Below are positions 1 to 10,026 of a stretch of 64,000 bases of DNA, piece after piece. This DNA is from Leptospira kanakyensis (GTDB lineage: Bacteria > Spirochaetota > Leptospiria > Leptospirales > Leptospiraceae), in NCBI RefSeq assembly GCF_004769235.1, contig NZ_RQFG01000005.1, forward strand, positions 1,240,001-1,304,000. Direction: 5' to 3'. The notes under the pieces were generated by a model. That model worked only from the letters and a program-made list of their open reading frames with translations. It did not search any database and had not been told where the DNA came from. Made by a program: the position numbers and the translations under genes. Position 1 is the stretch's first letter. The number at the start of each line of letters is the position of its first letter.

Positions 1-981
1 TTCTTTTTTATAATTAGTTCGAAAGAATTGTAACACAATCTCTCTTGTATCCAAGTCCTTACTTAAGTATCCGTATTGTTTTTCATTTTGGTAATAAAAT
101 CCATTCGGCCAAATATGACCACCACCAGGGATTAAATAACCTTCGACCATTTGGTCGGACGAACAATCCGTGAATTTAGTGTATTGGATGTCTCTTTTCC
201 AAAATTTGTTTAGGTGTCTTTTTTGTGATTTTGATTCTTCTTTGCAGGAAAAACTAGAAGTCCAATACTCTAAGGATTCTAAATAAGACATCACATCCCC
301 TGCAGGAATTCTCTGTGCATTGGGACTTGGATCAGAAGGAATGGAAACAGTCCCACCTTTATAAGGTACCACATCATCCGAAGTTCCCATAATGAAACCT
401 ATCGATTTTTTTGGAGGAGGGTTACAAATGTCTTTTAAACCTTTGGAAGTGACCGCAGCAATCGAATATCCTGAACTAAATAAATCTTCCGCTTCGCATA
501 ACAACCGCTGTGTCATAAAACCACCATTGGAGATACCAACAGCATGGATTCGGTGATAATCAATAGGAATTTCCTTATCGATATAACGAACCATATCCCG
601 AAAGAATTCTATGTCGTTTGTATTTCGTTTATCGGTAAGGGAATGAGGAATTTTTCTACCATCGTTCCATCGATTCGCATACCCGTCAGGATAAACGGCG
701 ATAAATCCATATTCTTCGGCTTTTTCTGACATTCGAGACAGGTAAATCATTCCTTCCCCACTGCCACCACCGCCATGAAGGATAAAAATCAAAGGCAGAC
801 GATTTTCTTTGATTTGTTTAGGAACATAGTAACGGAATGTACGGATGATTCCATCTGAAGAAATCGATTCCAATCTATGTTCCTTTACAGGAACAATGGA
901 AGGGAGGGATTTACAAAAAAAAGAAAAGGAAATCATAAGAATTAAGGGGATTCGTTTTTTATTGAATGAAATCAAATTCAT
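1..981 (-). CDS. PHB-depolymerase/LpqC-like secreted esterase, partial (3' end outside window)
   Basis: The frame is open from an ATG at 981 to base 1 without a stop, so the gene runs off the left edge (327 codons visible). The N-terminus is a lipoprotein-type signal with Cys23 after S-F-F. An oxyanion-type H-G-G-G-G lies at residues 69-73, the nucleophile motif G-I-S-N-G-G at 149-154 (Ser151), and a G-G-G-H-I-W-P motif puts a candidate catalytic His at 289. This is the pattern of the alpha/beta-hydrolase family of poly(3-hydroxybutyrate) depolymerases and feruloyl esterases. Its ATG overlaps the upstream cupin stop by 4 bases (ATGA), so the two are probably cotranslated. The true substrate cannot be read from the sequence. 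Confidence 0.8.
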   Translation of the reverse strand, partial: MNLISFNKKRIPLILMISFSFFCKSLPSIVPVKEHRLESISSDGIIRTFRYYVPKQIKENRLPLIFILHGGGGSGEGMIYLSRMSEKAEEYGFIAVYPDGYANRWNDGRKIPHSLTDKRNTNDIEFFRDMVRYIDKEIPIDYHRIHAVGISNGGFMTQRLLCEAEDLFSSGYSIAAVTSKGLKDICNPPPKKSIGFIMGTSDDVVPYKGGTVSIPSDPSPNAQRIPAGDVMSYLESLEYWTSSFSCKEESKSQKRHLNKFWKRDIQYTKFTDCSSDQMVEGYLIPGGGHIWPNGFYYQNEKQYGYLSKDLDTREIVLQFFRTNYKKE

Positions 982-1451
982 ACAAATAAAGATTCAAAGG
1001 ATTTGATAGTTTCTATAAACTTAGGATCACTTTCCAGCGGATAGTTTGGATGGAATTCTTTATCGATTGTTGGATCATAAGGACCAGACTTTCCTTCAAA
1101 ACAAACTGCCGTTTCAGACAAACAAACCAAACTATGCCAAACTCCAGGTTGTAAGTCGATTCCCCGTTTTGGTCCGTTCCCGGAAAGTTTATGAGCTTCT
1201 TTTACTTCCCCGTTCTCATGGAAAATTAAAAATCCGATTTCACCTTCGAGGATGACGAAGGTTTCCGGTTTTGGATCCGACAAATGTCTGTGAGGTGGAA
1301 TGTATGTATTTTTAGAAAGAACGTTGAGGAACCTTTGGTACACTTCCTTTTGTTCATGGAAGTTGTGATTGGTACGTTTTCTGTCTGCGTTTTTGGCTTT
1401 TGTGACGAGGTTTCCGATTAAGTCGGAATCAATGAGTTGTATTTCCTGCAA
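978..1451 (-). CDS. WbuC-family cupin-fold metalloprotein
   Basis: A 157-residue protein with the small-cupin pattern: P-P-H-R-H at about residues 52-56, a Glu further on (P-E-T-F-V-I-L-E-G) and a late H in P-G-V-W-H. The C-terminal segment G-P-Y-D-P-T-I-D-K-E-F is typical of WbuC proteins, which are often found in O-antigen gene clusters but have no settled reaction. A glycosyltransferase lies two genes upstream, which fits a surface-polysaccharide context. The gene overlaps its upstream neighbour by 23 bases and its downstream neighbour by 4, so it sits inside a tight operon. Confidence 0.75.
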   Translation of the reverse strand: MQEIQLIDSDLIGNLVTKAKNADRKRTNHNFHEQKEVYQRFLNVLSKNTYIPPHRHLSDPKPETFVILEGEIGFLIFHENGEVKEAHKLSGNGPKRGIDLQPGVWHSLVCLSETAVCFEGKSGPYDPTIDKEFHPNYPLESDPKFIETIKSFESLFV

Positions 1452-1620
1452 GTTGACCTTCCAATTCCTGCTCGATGAAGGCTAACATATCCGGAACACA
1501 AGCCGTACAAGTATCAGCCGCTCCCATCTCGCGGGCGACTTCTAGTATAGGGCGATTCGTATCTTTGACAACATTTAAGATAGATTCAAAGAAAACTTCT
1601 GCACAGTGACACTTGATCAT
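1429..1620 (-). CDS. BFD-like [2Fe-2S]-binding small protein
   Basis: A 63-residue protein with the four-cysteine pattern of bacterioferritin-associated ferredoxin (BFD)-like domains: C4-x-C6 near the N-terminus and C38-x2-C41 in T-C-T-A-C. BFD-like domains bind a [2Fe-2S] cluster and act in iron mobilisation or as electron-transfer modules. No bacterioferritin gene is in this window. The start is the ATG at 1620; the 3' end overlaps the cupin gene. Whether it serves ferritin or another partner is not shown by the sequence. Confidence 0.75.
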   Translation of the reverse strand: MIKCHCAEVFFESILNVVKDTNRPILEVAREMGAADTCTACVPDMLAFIEQELEGQLAGNTTH

Positions 1621-1725
1621 GGTTCTGAGAATCAGTCTCTAGGTAACCAAACGGTACGACAAGAATTTTTTTTAGAGTCATTTTAGCAAATTTCAAAGAA
1701 ATTCTGAAAACTTGGATCCGGTTTC

Positions 1726-2832
1726 CTACGTTTTTGGATTTAGGAGTGGTTTGTAGGTTTGGTTTAGGTTTTGGATGGCCGATTTCCACTGGAAGCGAAT
1801 CGCATTTTTTCCTCCTAAAACCTTTAAAGCACCGAGTCTTTTCGAATCTTTCAATAGAGAGAGTAGTTTGTTTTGGAAGGAAAGGGAATCTTTTGGATCA
1901 AATGCTTCATACCCACTGCCTAAAACTTCAGGTAGAACGCTCGTGTTAGAAGAAAAAACAGGCGTGCCTACACTCTGGGCTTCCAAAACAGGAAATCCAA
2001 ATCCTTCAAACAAGGAAGGATAGAGAAATACTTTTGCACTTTGGTAAGCGAGAGGGAGTTCTGCATAAGGCAGATGAGATAAAAAATAAATTTTACCCGG
2101 ATGTTTTCTTTGGATTTCTAAAAACTCATCGGGGATCTCTTCTCTAAGACCACCCACAACTAACGGTAAGGAAAGTTTCTTTTTTTCCCAAAGTGTTTCT
2201 AAATTGGATAATAAAAAAGGGAAATTCTTATGTGTTTTTCCAATCCCCACAGTGAACAAATAGGATTTGGGAAGATTGTGTTTTTTAATAAATTGAGAAA
2301 CTTTTGCTAACGGTTGTTTTGAAAAGTTTTCTAAATCGATTCCATTGTAGATGACGGAAATTTTATCTTTTGGATACCCAAAACTTTCTACCAAATCCTG
2401 TTTGGTGTATTCCGAAACCGTAATGATTTTACGAGCAAACCATTTGATCCAGCGAAAGACAATTTGCATATACACTCGTTTGACGATTGAACTATGTGCC
2501 GCCTTAAAATGATAAGGAATGAGATCGTGAATGGTAACGATACATTTCTGAATGTAAGGGAAAGGTATGTTGAAGTGAGGGATGTCCAACAGATCCATTT
2601 CCGCCATCCGGCGATGCCCCAAAAATTCTTTAGGGGAATAGATGCTAGTTTTGTATTCGATGATCTCTGCCTGCTTCGGAAGGTCGTATTTTTTTAAAAC
2701 TGCGGGATCACCAAAAATAAATAAATCGGCAAGCTGATGGGAAATGGGCCAAAACTTCAAAATATGTTGGATCCGAATCCCAATCCCAGAATTTTCGATC
2801 ATCCGTGCATCGTATCCAATTTTAAGCCGCAT
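1726..2832 (-). CDS. Glycosyltransferase family 1/4
   Basis: A 368-residue GT-B fold glycosyltransferase. The N-terminal half has D-A-R-M at about residue 8 and a V-S-E-Y-T-K stretch. The C-terminal nucleotide-sugar half shows Y-P-S-L-F-E-G-F-G-F-P-V-L-E-A-Q followed by G-x-P-V, the conserved E-x7-E motif region of the Glycos_transf_1 family. Such enzymes move a sugar from a nucleotide donor to lipopolysaccharide or glycan precursors at the cytoplasmic face. About 105 bases separate it from the BFD gene, and it is divergent from folE. Donor and acceptor are unknown. Confidence 0.85.
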   Translation of the reverse strand: MRLKIGYDARMIENSGIGIRIQHILKFWPISHQLADLFIFGDPAVLKKYDLPKQAEIIEYKTSIYSPKEFLGHRRMAEMDLLDIPHFNIPFPYIQKCIVTIHDLIPYHFKAAHSSIVKRVYMQIVFRWIKWFARKIITVSEYTKQDLVESFGYPKDKISVIYNGIDLENFSKQPLAKVSQFIKKHNLPKSYLFTVGIGKTHKNFPFLLSNLETLWEKKKLSLPLVVGGLREEIPDEFLEIQRKHPGKIYFLSHLPYAELPLAYQSAKVFLYPSLFEGFGFPVLEAQSVGTPVFSSNTSVLPEVLGSGYEAFDPKDSLSFQNKLLSLLKDSKRLGALKVLGGKNAIRFQWKSAIQNLNQTYKPLLNPKT

Positions 2833-2988
2833 TCGTATTTGATTATGTCCTTTAGAATTAAATTAAAAAAAGGAAATGTATCTTTTCCTTAGAAGTCAAG
2901 TCTAGTCAAATTACTAGTAAATATTCTGCATTCATAATTTGGAAGGCAGGGTCACGACACCAGGAACAGATCTGTCAAAAGGAATCGA

Positions 2989-3540
2989 ATGGAAAACTTA
3001 ATCGAAGAAATCCTAAAACAAATTGGTGAAGATCCCTCGAGAGAGGGTCTTGTAAAAACGCCCAATCGCGTGAAAAAGGCTTATGACTTTTTGACGAGCG
3101 GGTATAAGGCTGATTTGAACCAATTGGTGAATGGAGCTATCTTTGAAGAGAGCACTACTGGTATGGTTTTGGTGCGAGATATCGAAATGTATTCTTTATG
3201 CGAACACCACTTACTTCCTTTTTATGGAAGAGCCCATGTGGCATACATTCCCAATAAAAAGATTATTGGAATTAGTAAAATTCCGAGAATAGTCGATGTG
3301 TTTGCCCGTCGTCTGCAAGTGCAGGAACGTCTTACGGACCAAATTGCACAAGCCATCCAAGAAACTTTGGATCCTTTAGGTGTAGGTGTTGTCATCAAAG
3401 CCAAACATCTATGTATGATGATGCGTGGAGTGGAAAAACAAAACTCAGAACTATTTACATCTAGCCTACTCGGTCTATTTAAAACAGATCCCACCACTCG
3501 GAGTGAGTTTTTAGATTTGATCCGAACCGGTTCCCATTAA
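2989..3540 (+). CDS. folE: GTP cyclohydrolase I
   Basis: A 183-residue type IA GTP cyclohydrolase I, which converts GTP to 7,8-dihydroneopterin triphosphate. That product feeds tetrahydrofolate and, through QueD/QueE/QueC, queuosine synthesis. Zinc ligands are visible as C71 and H74 in [10 protein letters not shown] and C142 in K-H-L-C-M-M-M-R-G. The G-I-S-K-I-P-R and Q-V-Q-E-R-L-T motifs are intact. The ATG at 2989 follows an A-rich, ribosome-binding-like AAAGGA. The queE gene at 16.3-17.0 kb acts later in the same deazapurine route. Confidence 0.96.
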   Translation: MENLIEEILKQIGEDPSREGLVKTPNRVKKAYDFLTSGYKADLNQLVNGAIFEESTTGMVLVRDIEMYSLCEHHLLPFYGRAHVAYIPNKKIIGISKIPRIVDVFARRLQVQERLTDQIAQAIQETLDPLGVGVVIKAKHLCMMMRGVEKQNSELFTSSLLGLFKTDPTTRSEFLDLIRTGSH

Positions 3541-3571
3541 GTTCAATTTTTAAATTCAAATTTTCTGATTC

Positions 3572-3610
3572 ATGCTGGACTTTTCTAAAAAAAAGTTCAG
3601 CATTCTTTCT
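3572..3610 (+). terminator. Likely intrinsic terminator of folE
   Basis: Bases 3572-3584 and 3591-3603 form a 13-base-pair inverted repeat with one G-T wobble and a short loop, followed by a T-rich stretch (TTCTTTCT). It lies 31 bases after the folE stop and just before acs, so it probably separates the two transcripts. Confidence 0.6.
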
Positions 3611-3623
3611 CTAGAGGGAATCT

Positions 3624-5588
3624 ATGCCGAAAGAAAGAATCGTGGCACCGTCCAAAGACTTCGCTAAATTAGCGAACGTTAGTTTAAAAGAATACAAAAC
3701 CAAATACAAAGAATCCATTGAAAAACCAGAAAAGTTTTGGGCCGAACAGGCAAAACGCCTAACATGGTTTAAGAAATGGACTAAGGTTCTCAAACACGAT
3801 TTTGCCAAAGCAAAAGCGGAATGGTTTGTTGGCGGAAAACTCAATGTTTCTTATAATTGTTTGGACAGACATTTAGATTCTCCATTAAAAAACAAAGCGG
3901 CTCTCATTTGGGAAGGAGACAACCCAGATGAATCAAAAGTCCTTACTTACCATGACCTCCACCGTGAGGTGAATCACTTTGCAAACGTTCTAAAAAAGTT
4001 CCATGTGAAAAAAGGAGACCGGGTTCTCATTTACCTCCCCATGATTCCAGAACTTGCCATTGCAACACTTGCTTGTACTCGCATTGGAGCCGTACATTCC
4101 GTTGTCTTTGGTGGATTTTCTCCCGAAGCACTTCTTGGTCGGATTGAAGATTGTAAACCCACACTAGTGATTACGGCCGATGGTGGGTACCGGGGTGGCA
4201 AACCAGTAGAACTCAAAAAAAATGTAGATGTTGCCTTAGAAGAAAGTAAATACAAGGTCAAAGATGTAATTGTTGTTAAGCGAACAGGGGATGAAGGGAA
4301 CTTAAATTGGAAAGAAGGTAGAGACCACTGGTACCACTACCTGATGAAAGAATCCGATGTCAAAAAAGAATGCCCTCCTGTGGTGATGGATTCAGAAGAT
4401 CCGCTTTTCCTTCTTTATACTTCAGGTTCGACGGGAAAACCTAAAGGGGTCCTCCATACCACTGCTGGATATTTACTCGGTGCCAATCTTACCTTTGCTA
4501 CCATCTTTGATTATAAGGATACGGATACCTATTGGTGCACAGCAGACATTGGTTGGATTACGGGTCATAGTTATATTCTTTATGGGCCTTTATCCAATGG
4601 TGCTACCTCTCTCATGTTTGAAGGGGTTCCTAGTTATCCAGATGCCGGCCGGTTTTGGGATGTGATTGATAAATACAAGGTGACTGTATTTTACACGGCA
4701 CCTACGGCCATCCGTGCGCTCATGCGAGAAGGCATTGAACCTATCAAAAAGAGATCTTTGGCATCGCTGCGTCTCCTTGGTTCTGTGGGTGAGCCCATCA
4801 ATCCAGAAGCTTGGGAATGGTATCATACCAATATTGGAAAATCAAAATGCCCGATTGTGGATACTTGGTGGCAGACAGAAACCGGATCCATTATGATCTC
4901 CGGTGTTCCTGGTGCCATCCCGCAAAAGCCGGGTTCGGCGAGTTGGCCATTTTATGGAATCCAACCAGTTCTTGTGGATAATGAAGGTGTTGAGATCAAA
5001 GGCAAAGGGGAAATTTCAGGAAATCTATGCATCGCAAAACCTTGGCCTTCGATGATGCGCGGTGTGTATGGAGATCCAAAACGATTCTTTGATACTTACT
5101 TTTCTCAATTCAAAGGATATTACTTCACGGGTGATGGTGCCAACAAAGACAAAGATGGTTACTTTCGCATCACAGGACGAGTCGACGATGTACTCAATGT
5201 TTCCGGACATCGTATTGGTTCTGCGGAAGTGGAAAGTGCCCTCGTTGAACATAAATCAGTTGCCGAAGCAGCGGTGGTTGGATTTCCACATGATATCAAA
5301 GGCCAAGGAATTTATGCCTATGTGACAGTGAAACATGGTGTGACAACCAATGATGCTTTGAAGAAAGAACTGATTGCTATGGTCGAAAAGGTAATTGGTA
5401 AAATTGCAAGGCCCGAAGTCATCCACTGGGCTCCAGGACTTCCGAAAACCAGGTCAGGCAAAATCATGCGCCGGATTTTAAGAAAAATTGCCAATAACGA
5501 ATTTGATACTTTGGGAGATATCAGCACTCTCGCTGATCCATCCGTAGTACAGTCGTTAATTGATGATAAGAAAAAATTTCACAGTTAA
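3624..5588 (+). CDS. acs: Acetyl-CoA synthetase (AMP-forming)
   Basis: A 654-residue enzyme making acetyl-CoA from acetate, ATP and CoA by way of acetyl-AMP. Length matches the family. The ATP/AMP signature [11 protein letters not shown] is near residue 264, and the C-terminal [11 protein letters not shown] holds the lysine that is acetylated by Pat-type enzymes in other bacteria. The W-W-Q-T-E-T-G and Y-x-T-G-D-G motifs are present. It starts at an ATG preceded by AGAGGGA. It lets the cell use acetate, in keeping with Leptospira living on fatty acids. Confidence 0.96.
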   Translation: MPKERIVAPSKDFAKLANVSLKEYKTKYKESIEKPEKFWAEQAKRLTWFKKWTKVLKHDFAKAKAEWFVGGKLNVSYNCLDRHLDSPLKNKAALIWEGDNPDESKVLTYHDLHREVNHFANVLKKFHVKKGDRVLIYLPMIPELAIATLACTRIGAVHSVVFGGFSPEALLGRIEDCKPTLVITADGGYRGGKPVELKKNVDVALEESKYKVKDVIVVKRTGDEGNLNWKEGRDHWYHYLMKESDVKKECPPVVMDSEDPLFLLYTSGSTGKPKGVLHTTAGYLLGANLTFATIFDYKDTDTYWCTADIGWITGHSYILYGPLSNGATSLMFEGVPSYPDAGRFWDVIDKYKVTVFYTAPTAIRALMREGIEPIKKRSLASLRLLGSVGEPINPEAWEWYHTNIGKSKCPIVDTWWQTETGSIMISGVPGAIPQKPGSASWPFYGIQPVLVDNEGVEIKGKGEISGNLCIAKPWPSMMRGVYGDPKRFFDTYFSQFKGYYFTGDGANKDKDGYFRITGRVDDVLNVSGHRIGSAEVESALVEHKSVAEAAVVGFPHDIKGQGIYAYVTVKHGVTTNDALKKELIAMVEKVIGKIARPEVIHWAPGLPKTRSGKIMRRILRKIANNEFDTLGDISTLADPSVVQSLIDDKKKFHS

Positions 5589-5610
5589 GATAAGATTTTT
5601 GATACACCCA

Positions 5611-5647
5611 TTCTTCTTCCTTCGGCTAAAACTCAAGAGGAAGAAGA
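5611..5647. terminator. Possible hairpin between convergent acs and TPR gene
   Basis: A 9- to 10-base inverted repeat (TTCTTCTTCC at 5611-5620 against GGAAGAAGA at 5639-5647) sits in the gap between convergent genes. No clear T run follows on either strand, so a terminator role is only suggested by position. Confidence 0.3.
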
Positions 5648-5696
5648 TGGAGATTTTGAAATCCCAACTTCTACGATGAATTGGGTCTGACCTATT

Positions 5697-6866
5697 TTAA
5701 AGATCCTGTGGGAGGGCAGAAAAAACTCCCATCACCCGCAGGAATTCTGATTCTTCAAATTCTAAATCACGATCCTTTAATTTTTGCCGGTATTCATTTG
5801 TTTTTGCTGTATCTCGTTTGGAAAACCAATGAATACAAAATAACAAATACTCTCTATTTTTACGATACGTGGTTTGGTGATTCTCTAATTCGGTAGCCGT
5901 GAGTTTGTTTTGGTTTTTAAAATCTTTAACCAAAGAATCGATGGCAAGGGTGTCCCTATCTTTTCCAAGATTCGCATAACTTTGACGAATGAGAAATAAA
6001 ATTTCTCCTGCATCCGAATCCGGATAAAATTTGAGTAAATTGTAAAATCCCCGGCGAAATAAAGTTAAGGCTTCCAAGTATCTTTGTTTTTCTTGGAGAA
6101 ACACGCCGTACCTTGTGAAGTATCTGGTTTCATTTAAAAAAACTGTAGATGTCCATTGGTAGGCCTGTTCTAAAAGTTCGGACTGTCTTCCCCTGCGTGC
6201 CAAAATTAAGGTTTCGTACATCCCTTCTTCCCGGGGAAAATAAACCAAGTAACGCAAACTCAAATCATCCGCTTCTTTCCATTTTTTGCCTTTGATATTT
6301 TTCAGTAGGCTTGTTTGTAAGGCTTCTTTTTCAGAAACAAAAGTTTTGTCTGATTCTAATATTTGAATATAGGATTCGTAATCCGATTCCAAACCAAGTT
6401 GTCTAGATAAAATGGCTGCGGTATACAATCTGTACTTTGCATTTGGTTTTTGTTCTAAATACAATTTGGTATAGAACAAAGCCTCTTTTTGTTTTCTTTC
6501 TTTTTCGTAAAAATCAGCAATATAAAGAACCAAATCCAATTGGTCTTTTTTCTTTTTGATCGATTCTTCATAGGCATGAATCGCATCAAAGATCTGTCCG
6601 AGCTTCATATGGGCACGGGCTGCTAAATTATAGTACCGAAAGTCCGGATCGGGATTTAATTCTTTGGCTTTGATGAGAAAATCGAAGGCTTTGGCTGGGG
6701 TTTCTTGGATGATTTTGTCTTCTGCCATTCGCAAAAGATCTTCGTATCCATAAAAAACCTTAACAGGGTTCAGAACCTCTGTTTCTGCTAAATTTGGACT
6801 GGAAACCAGAAATAGACTTGTTACCAGAACACCAAATTGCCATATTCTCCTAGACCGAAGTATCAT
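5697..6866 (-). CDS. TPR-repeat protein with signal peptide
   Basis: A 389-residue protein with an N-terminal signal sequence (hydrophobic stretch about residues 10-27, likely cleavage after N-L-A). It is followed by helical repeats resembling tetratricopeptides, for example the segment around residues 60-110 with Y-Y-N-L-A-A-R-A-H-M-K-L-G. TPR proteins are protein-protein scaffolds; this one should be periplasmic. It is divergent from hppA (70-base gap) and convergent with acs. I do not recognise a specific function. Confidence 0.7.
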   Translation of the reverse strand: MILRSRRIWQFGVLVTSLFLVSSPNLAETEVLNPVKVFYGYEDLLRMAEDKIIQETPAKAFDFLIKAKELNPDPDFRYYNLAARAHMKLGQIFDAIHAYEESIKKKKDQLDLVLYIADFYEKERKQKEALFYTKLYLEQKPNAKYRLYTAAILSRQLGLESDYESYIQILESDKTFVSEKEALQTSLLKNIKGKKWKEADDLSLRYLVYFPREEGMYETLILARRGRQSELLEQAYQWTSTVFLNETRYFTRYGVFLQEKQRYLEALTLFRRGFYNLLKFYPDSDAGEILFLIRQSYANLGKDRDTLAIDSLVKDFKNQNKLTATELENHQTTYRKNREYLLFCIHWFSKRDTAKTNEYRQKLKDRDLEFEESEFLRVMGVFSALPQDL

Positions 6867-6936
6867 CTATGGATTCTCATCGGTCATCTTCTAAATAATC
6901 TTAGAAATTCAAATAAACAATCTCAAAGAGGATCTC

Positions 6937-9084
6937 ATGAATGTAGAGTTAATCATCATCGTCATGGCACTAGTTTCCATTGTCACGGCGATATTCTACG
7001 CAGCTCGGGTGGTTCGCATCCAAGTGGGCGCAGGCGGCGGTAGCGAAAAAGAAACCGCTAAATTGAAAGAAATCTCCGCAGCGATCGCAGAAGGGGCTAT
7101 GGCCTTCCTTCTCAGAGAATACCGAGTCATTTTGCTATTTATCAGTTTCATGACGGTTCTCATCTATTTACTTTTGGATAACCCAAAAACTGAATTCAAC
7201 GAAGGAATTTATACTGCCGTTGCATTTGTTTCTGGAGCCCTCATTTCTTGCCTTTCTGGTTTTATTGGAATGAAAATCGCGACGGCTGGTAACGTTCGCA
7301 CGGCAGAAGCCGCAAAAACTTCTCTATCTCGCGCCTTCCGAGTGGCTTATGACTCTGGAGCCGTAATGGGTTTTGGTCTCATTGGTCTTGCTGTTCTTGG
7401 AATGATCGGACTTTTCCTTCTTTTCACAGGAACAAACGTAGGTGTTGCCAAACACATCCTTATGGAATCACTTGCTGGTTTTGGTCTAGGTGGATCCTCT
7501 GTGGCACTCTTTGGTCGTGTGGGTGGTGGTATTTATACCAAAGCCGCTGACGTTGGTGCTGACCTTGTAGGTAAGGTAGAAAAAGGAATTCCAGAAGATG
7601 ATCCTCGTAACCCAGCAACCATTGCTGATAACGTAGGGGACAACGTAGGTGATATTGCTGGTATGGGTGCTGACCTTTTTGGTTCGGCAGCGGAAGCGAC
7701 TTGTGCGGCTCTAGTGATTGGTGCCACAGCATCGGCTCTTGCTGACAATAACTCGGCTCTACTCTATCCACTTTTGATTTCTGCGATTGGAATCCCAGCT
7801 TCTCTTTTAACTACTTTCTTTGCTCGAGTGAAAGAAGGTGGAAACGTAGAAAAAGCTCTCAAACTCCAACTTTGGATTTCTACATTCATCGTAGCCATTG
7901 CACTTTATTTTGTAACTGACATCTTTATGATCGATAGTTTCCAAATCGGAGACAAAACCATCACTAAGTGGAATGTTTTCACATCAGTCGCATTAGGTTT
8001 GTTTGCTGGTATGTTCATTGGTTGGATCACTGAGATTTACACTTCTCACTCTTACAAACCAGTGCGTGAAGTAGCAGATGCTTGTGATACTGGTGCTGCA
8101 ACAAACATCATTTATGGTTTAGCACTTGGTTACAAATCCACTGTGGTTCCTGTGATTCTACTTGTGATCGTGATTGTTGTTTCCAATATCCTTGCGGGTA
8201 TGTATGGAATTGCGATCGCTGCTATCGGTATGATTTCTACCATCGCGATTGGTCTGACGATTGATGCTTACGGCCCTGTTTCTGATAACGCGGGTGGGAT
8301 TGCTGAGATGGCAGAACTTGGAAAAGAAGTTCGCGATAGAACTGACAACTTAGATGCAGCGGGAAATACTACTGCGGCCGTAGGAAAAGGTTTTGCGATC
8401 GGTTCCGCTGCTCTTACTTCCCTTGCTCTATTTGCAGCTTTTATCACAAGAACACAAAATGCTTCGAAAGAAATGGGAGAAGGTGCGATCGATTTAACTT
8501 CAATTGAACTCCTAGATCCATTAGTATTTGGTGGTCTTCTTTTTGGTGCTATGCTTCCTTTTATTTTTTCTGCAATGACTATGAAGTCGGTAGGAAAAGC
8601 AGCTCTTGATATGGTAAAAGAAGTTCGTCGCCAATTCAAAGAGATCCCTGGTCTTATGGAAGGAAAAGCAAAACCTGAGTATGCTAAGTGTGTAGACATT
8701 TCTACTTCTGCTGCTCTTCGCGAAATGATCCCTCCAGGTCTTCTGGTTCTTCTTAGCCCGATTGTTGTTGGGTATTTGTTTGGTGTGAAATCACTTGCTG
8801 GTCTTCTTGCTGGTGCACTCGTTTCTGGTGTGGTTCTTGCAATTTCTTCTGCTAACTCTGGTGGAGCATGGGACAACGCTAAAAAATACATCGAAAAAAC
8901 AGCTGGTGGAAAGGGTTCTGAAAAACACAAAGCTGCGGTTGTGGGTGATACAGTAGGAGATCCGTTCAAAGATACTTCTGGCCCTGCGATCAATATTTTG
9001 ATTAAACTCATGGCGATCACCTCACTTGTGTTTGCTGAGTTTTTTGTAACAAAAGGTGGGATCATTTTGAATTTCTTTAAATAA
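6937..9084 (+). CDS. hppA: Membrane-bound ion-translocating pyrophosphatase
   Basis: A 715-residue polytopic enzyme that hydrolyses pyrophosphate and pumps H+ and/or Na+ out of the cytoplasm. The substrate-binding signature D-N-V-G-D-N-V-G-D is near residue 229, preceded by the E-D-D-P-R-N-P-A-T region. Near residue 478 the sequence is G-N-T-T-A-A: an Ala where K+-independent enzymes have Lys, which points to the K+-dependent subclass (family knowledge). The acidic D-T-V-G-D-P-F-K-D motif near the C-terminus is intact. AGAGGA precedes the ATG. H+ versus Na+ specificity cannot be decided here. Confidence 0.96.
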   Translation: MNVELIIIVMALVSIVTAIFYAARVVRIQVGAGGGSEKETAKLKEISAAIAEGAMAFLLREYRVILLFISFMTVLIYLLLDNPKTEFNEGIYTAVAFVSGALISCLSGFIGMKIATAGNVRTAEAAKTSLSRAFRVAYDSGAVMGFGLIGLAVLGMIGLFLLFTGTNVGVAKHILMESLAGFGLGGSSVALFGRVGGGIYTKAADVGADLVGKVEKGIPEDDPRNPATIADNVGDNVGDIAGMGADLFGSAAEATCAALVIGATASALADNNSALLYPLLISAIGIPASLLTTFFARVKEGGNVEKALKLQLWISTFIVAIALYFVTDIFMIDSFQIGDKTITKWNVFTSVALGLFAGMFIGWITEIYTSHSYKPVREVADACDTGAATNIIYGLALGYKSTVVPVILLVIVIVVSNILAGMYGIAIAAIGMISTIAIGLTIDAYGPVSDNAGGIAEMAELGKEVRDRTDNLDAAGNTTAAVGKGFAIGSAALTSLALFAAFITRTQNASKEMGEGAIDLTSIELLDPLVFGGLLFGAMLPFIFSAMTMKSVGKAALDMVKEVRRQFKEIPGLMEGKAKPEYAKCVDISTSAALREMIPPGLLVLLSPIVVGYLFGVKSLAGLLAGALVSGVVLAISSANSGGAWDNAKKYIEKTAGGKGSEKHKAAVVGDTVGDPFKDTSGPAINILIKLMAITSLVFAEFFVTKGGIILNFFK

Positions 9085-9171
9085 AGAAATCATTCGAGAT
9101 CACAAAAAGTCTGGTGGAAAATTCCTTTGGAAGCATCTACCAGATTTATTTTCCTTAAATGGAACAGAAAG

Positions 9172-9197
9172 AGCCGGCGGAAACGTCGGCTTTTTTT
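9172..9197 (+). terminator. Intrinsic terminator of hppA
   Basis: An 8-base-pair GC-rich stem (9172-9179 with 9184-9191, one G-T wobble) with a GAAA tetraloop is followed directly by a run of seven T. This is a textbook rho-independent terminator. It abuts the stop of the convergent lipoprotein gene. Confidence 0.9.
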
Positions 9198-9618
9198 ATA
9201 GGGTGGTAAAACTGAAACTAGTGTTTGTGCCGAGAGTTAATCCAAAGATAGATTGGATGTTTTGGTTTAGAGTAATGGTATAAGTTGTTCCTGTTGTCAA
9301 AGCACTCGAAGGTGTGAGTGTGATGGTTCTGTTGGAAACACCACCACTAAGACTCGGACAAGATGGCGCGCAGCTGATGTTTGTATTGACTGTGGTCGTA
9401 TCCACAGCCTGTGTCATAATGATTGTGATTGTGGGACTAAGAGCCACTCCTGTTTCCCCATTGGTCGGAGAACTGGATTCAATGGCAAAGTTTGACGAGG
9501 TCTGTGTCACGAGAGGTAGAACCAGTACACCCAAAAGAGAGGGTTCTGGTTTGGGGAGACAGGTTAGGGAAGAAAAACCAAATAAAATTAGAATTTGAAA
9601 TTTTTTCCACATTGCCAT
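9196..9618 (-). CDS. Lipoprotein with bacterial Ig-like (Big_5) domain
   Basis: A 140-residue protein with a lipoprotein signal (Cys20 after S-S-L-T). A single Ig-like domain starts near residue 45: S-S-P-T-N-G-E-T-G-V-A-L-S-P-T-I ... L-T-P-S-S-A-L-T-T-G-T-T-Y-T, which is the Big_5 signature. Many leptospiral surface lipoproteins carry such domains. The stop overlaps the T run of the hppA terminator by two bases. It may be the last gene of the minus-strand group that includes the TRL-like lipoproteins, from which it is separated by 21 bases. Confidence 0.75.
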   Translation of the reverse strand: MAMWKKFQILILFGFSSLTCLPKPEPSLLGVLVLPLVTQTSSNFAIESSSPTNGETGVALSPTITIIMTQAVDTTTVNTNISCAPSCPSLSGGVSNRTITLTPSSALTTGTTYTITLNQNIQSIFGLTLGTNTSFSFTTL

Positions 9619-9639
9619 GACTTCTAGAATTAGTTTCGA

Positions 9640-10026
9640 CTAATTTCCCTTGGTAACCGTGCAGAGTTTTGCGTAAATCCCGAAGAAATTAAAAGTTTCT
9701 AGTTCAATAGACGTAATTTCCCTAATATTTCCATTCTTTTGGGCGATCTCTACGGACGCGTCTCCCAAAGCGACTAGGCCCAGGTAGGATTTAGCACAGG
9801 CGATTCCTTCCTTACTGGCAGGATTCCCTGTCTCCATCATGCTGATTCTTTGATCCTCATAGAGTAGACCCTGGGTTCCAAATCCAGAACTAGCGCAGGA
9901 AGATGTGAGAGTGAGGAGGGAAATCAAAAAATAAAAGAACCGAATGGAAGCTTGGCGGCATTTATTTTTTGAGTTCCAAATCCAAAAGTTTAGAAAGTTT
10001 ATTTTGTAAAAGGATGATATCGTCAT
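9640..10026 (-). CDS. TRL-like family lipoprotein (start uncertain)
   Basis: The mature part matches the TRL-like lipoprotein pattern: Cys at T-S-S-C, then G-F-G-T-Q-G-L-L-Y, then A-C-A-K-S-Y-L-G-L-V-A-L-G-D-A-S-V-E and a final F-G-I-Y-A-K-L-C-T-V. The function of the family is unknown. The start is a problem: the first in-frame ATG (10026) overlaps the upstream gene by 65 bases. A TTG at 9927 would leave only 10 residues before the lipobox Cys. The ATG at 9961, directly after the upstream TAA, is out of frame by one base. Confidence 0.65.
   Translation of the reverse strand: MTISSFYKINFLNFWIWNSKNKCRQASIRFFYFLISLLTLTSSCASSGFGTQGLLYEDQRISMMETGNPASKEGIACAKSYLGLVALGDASVEIAQKNGNIREITSIELETFNFFGIYAKLCTVTKGN

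Noticed and set aside
2902..2917. CTAGT-CAAATT-ACTAG dyad between the glycosyltransferase and folE
   Set aside because: Only five-base arms in AT-rich DNA; not enough to call an operator.
8268..9065. Long open frame of 265 codons antisense to hppA
   Set aside because: It lies entirely inside the strongly conserved pyrophosphatase gene and its translation has no domain; it is a by-product of hppA codon use.
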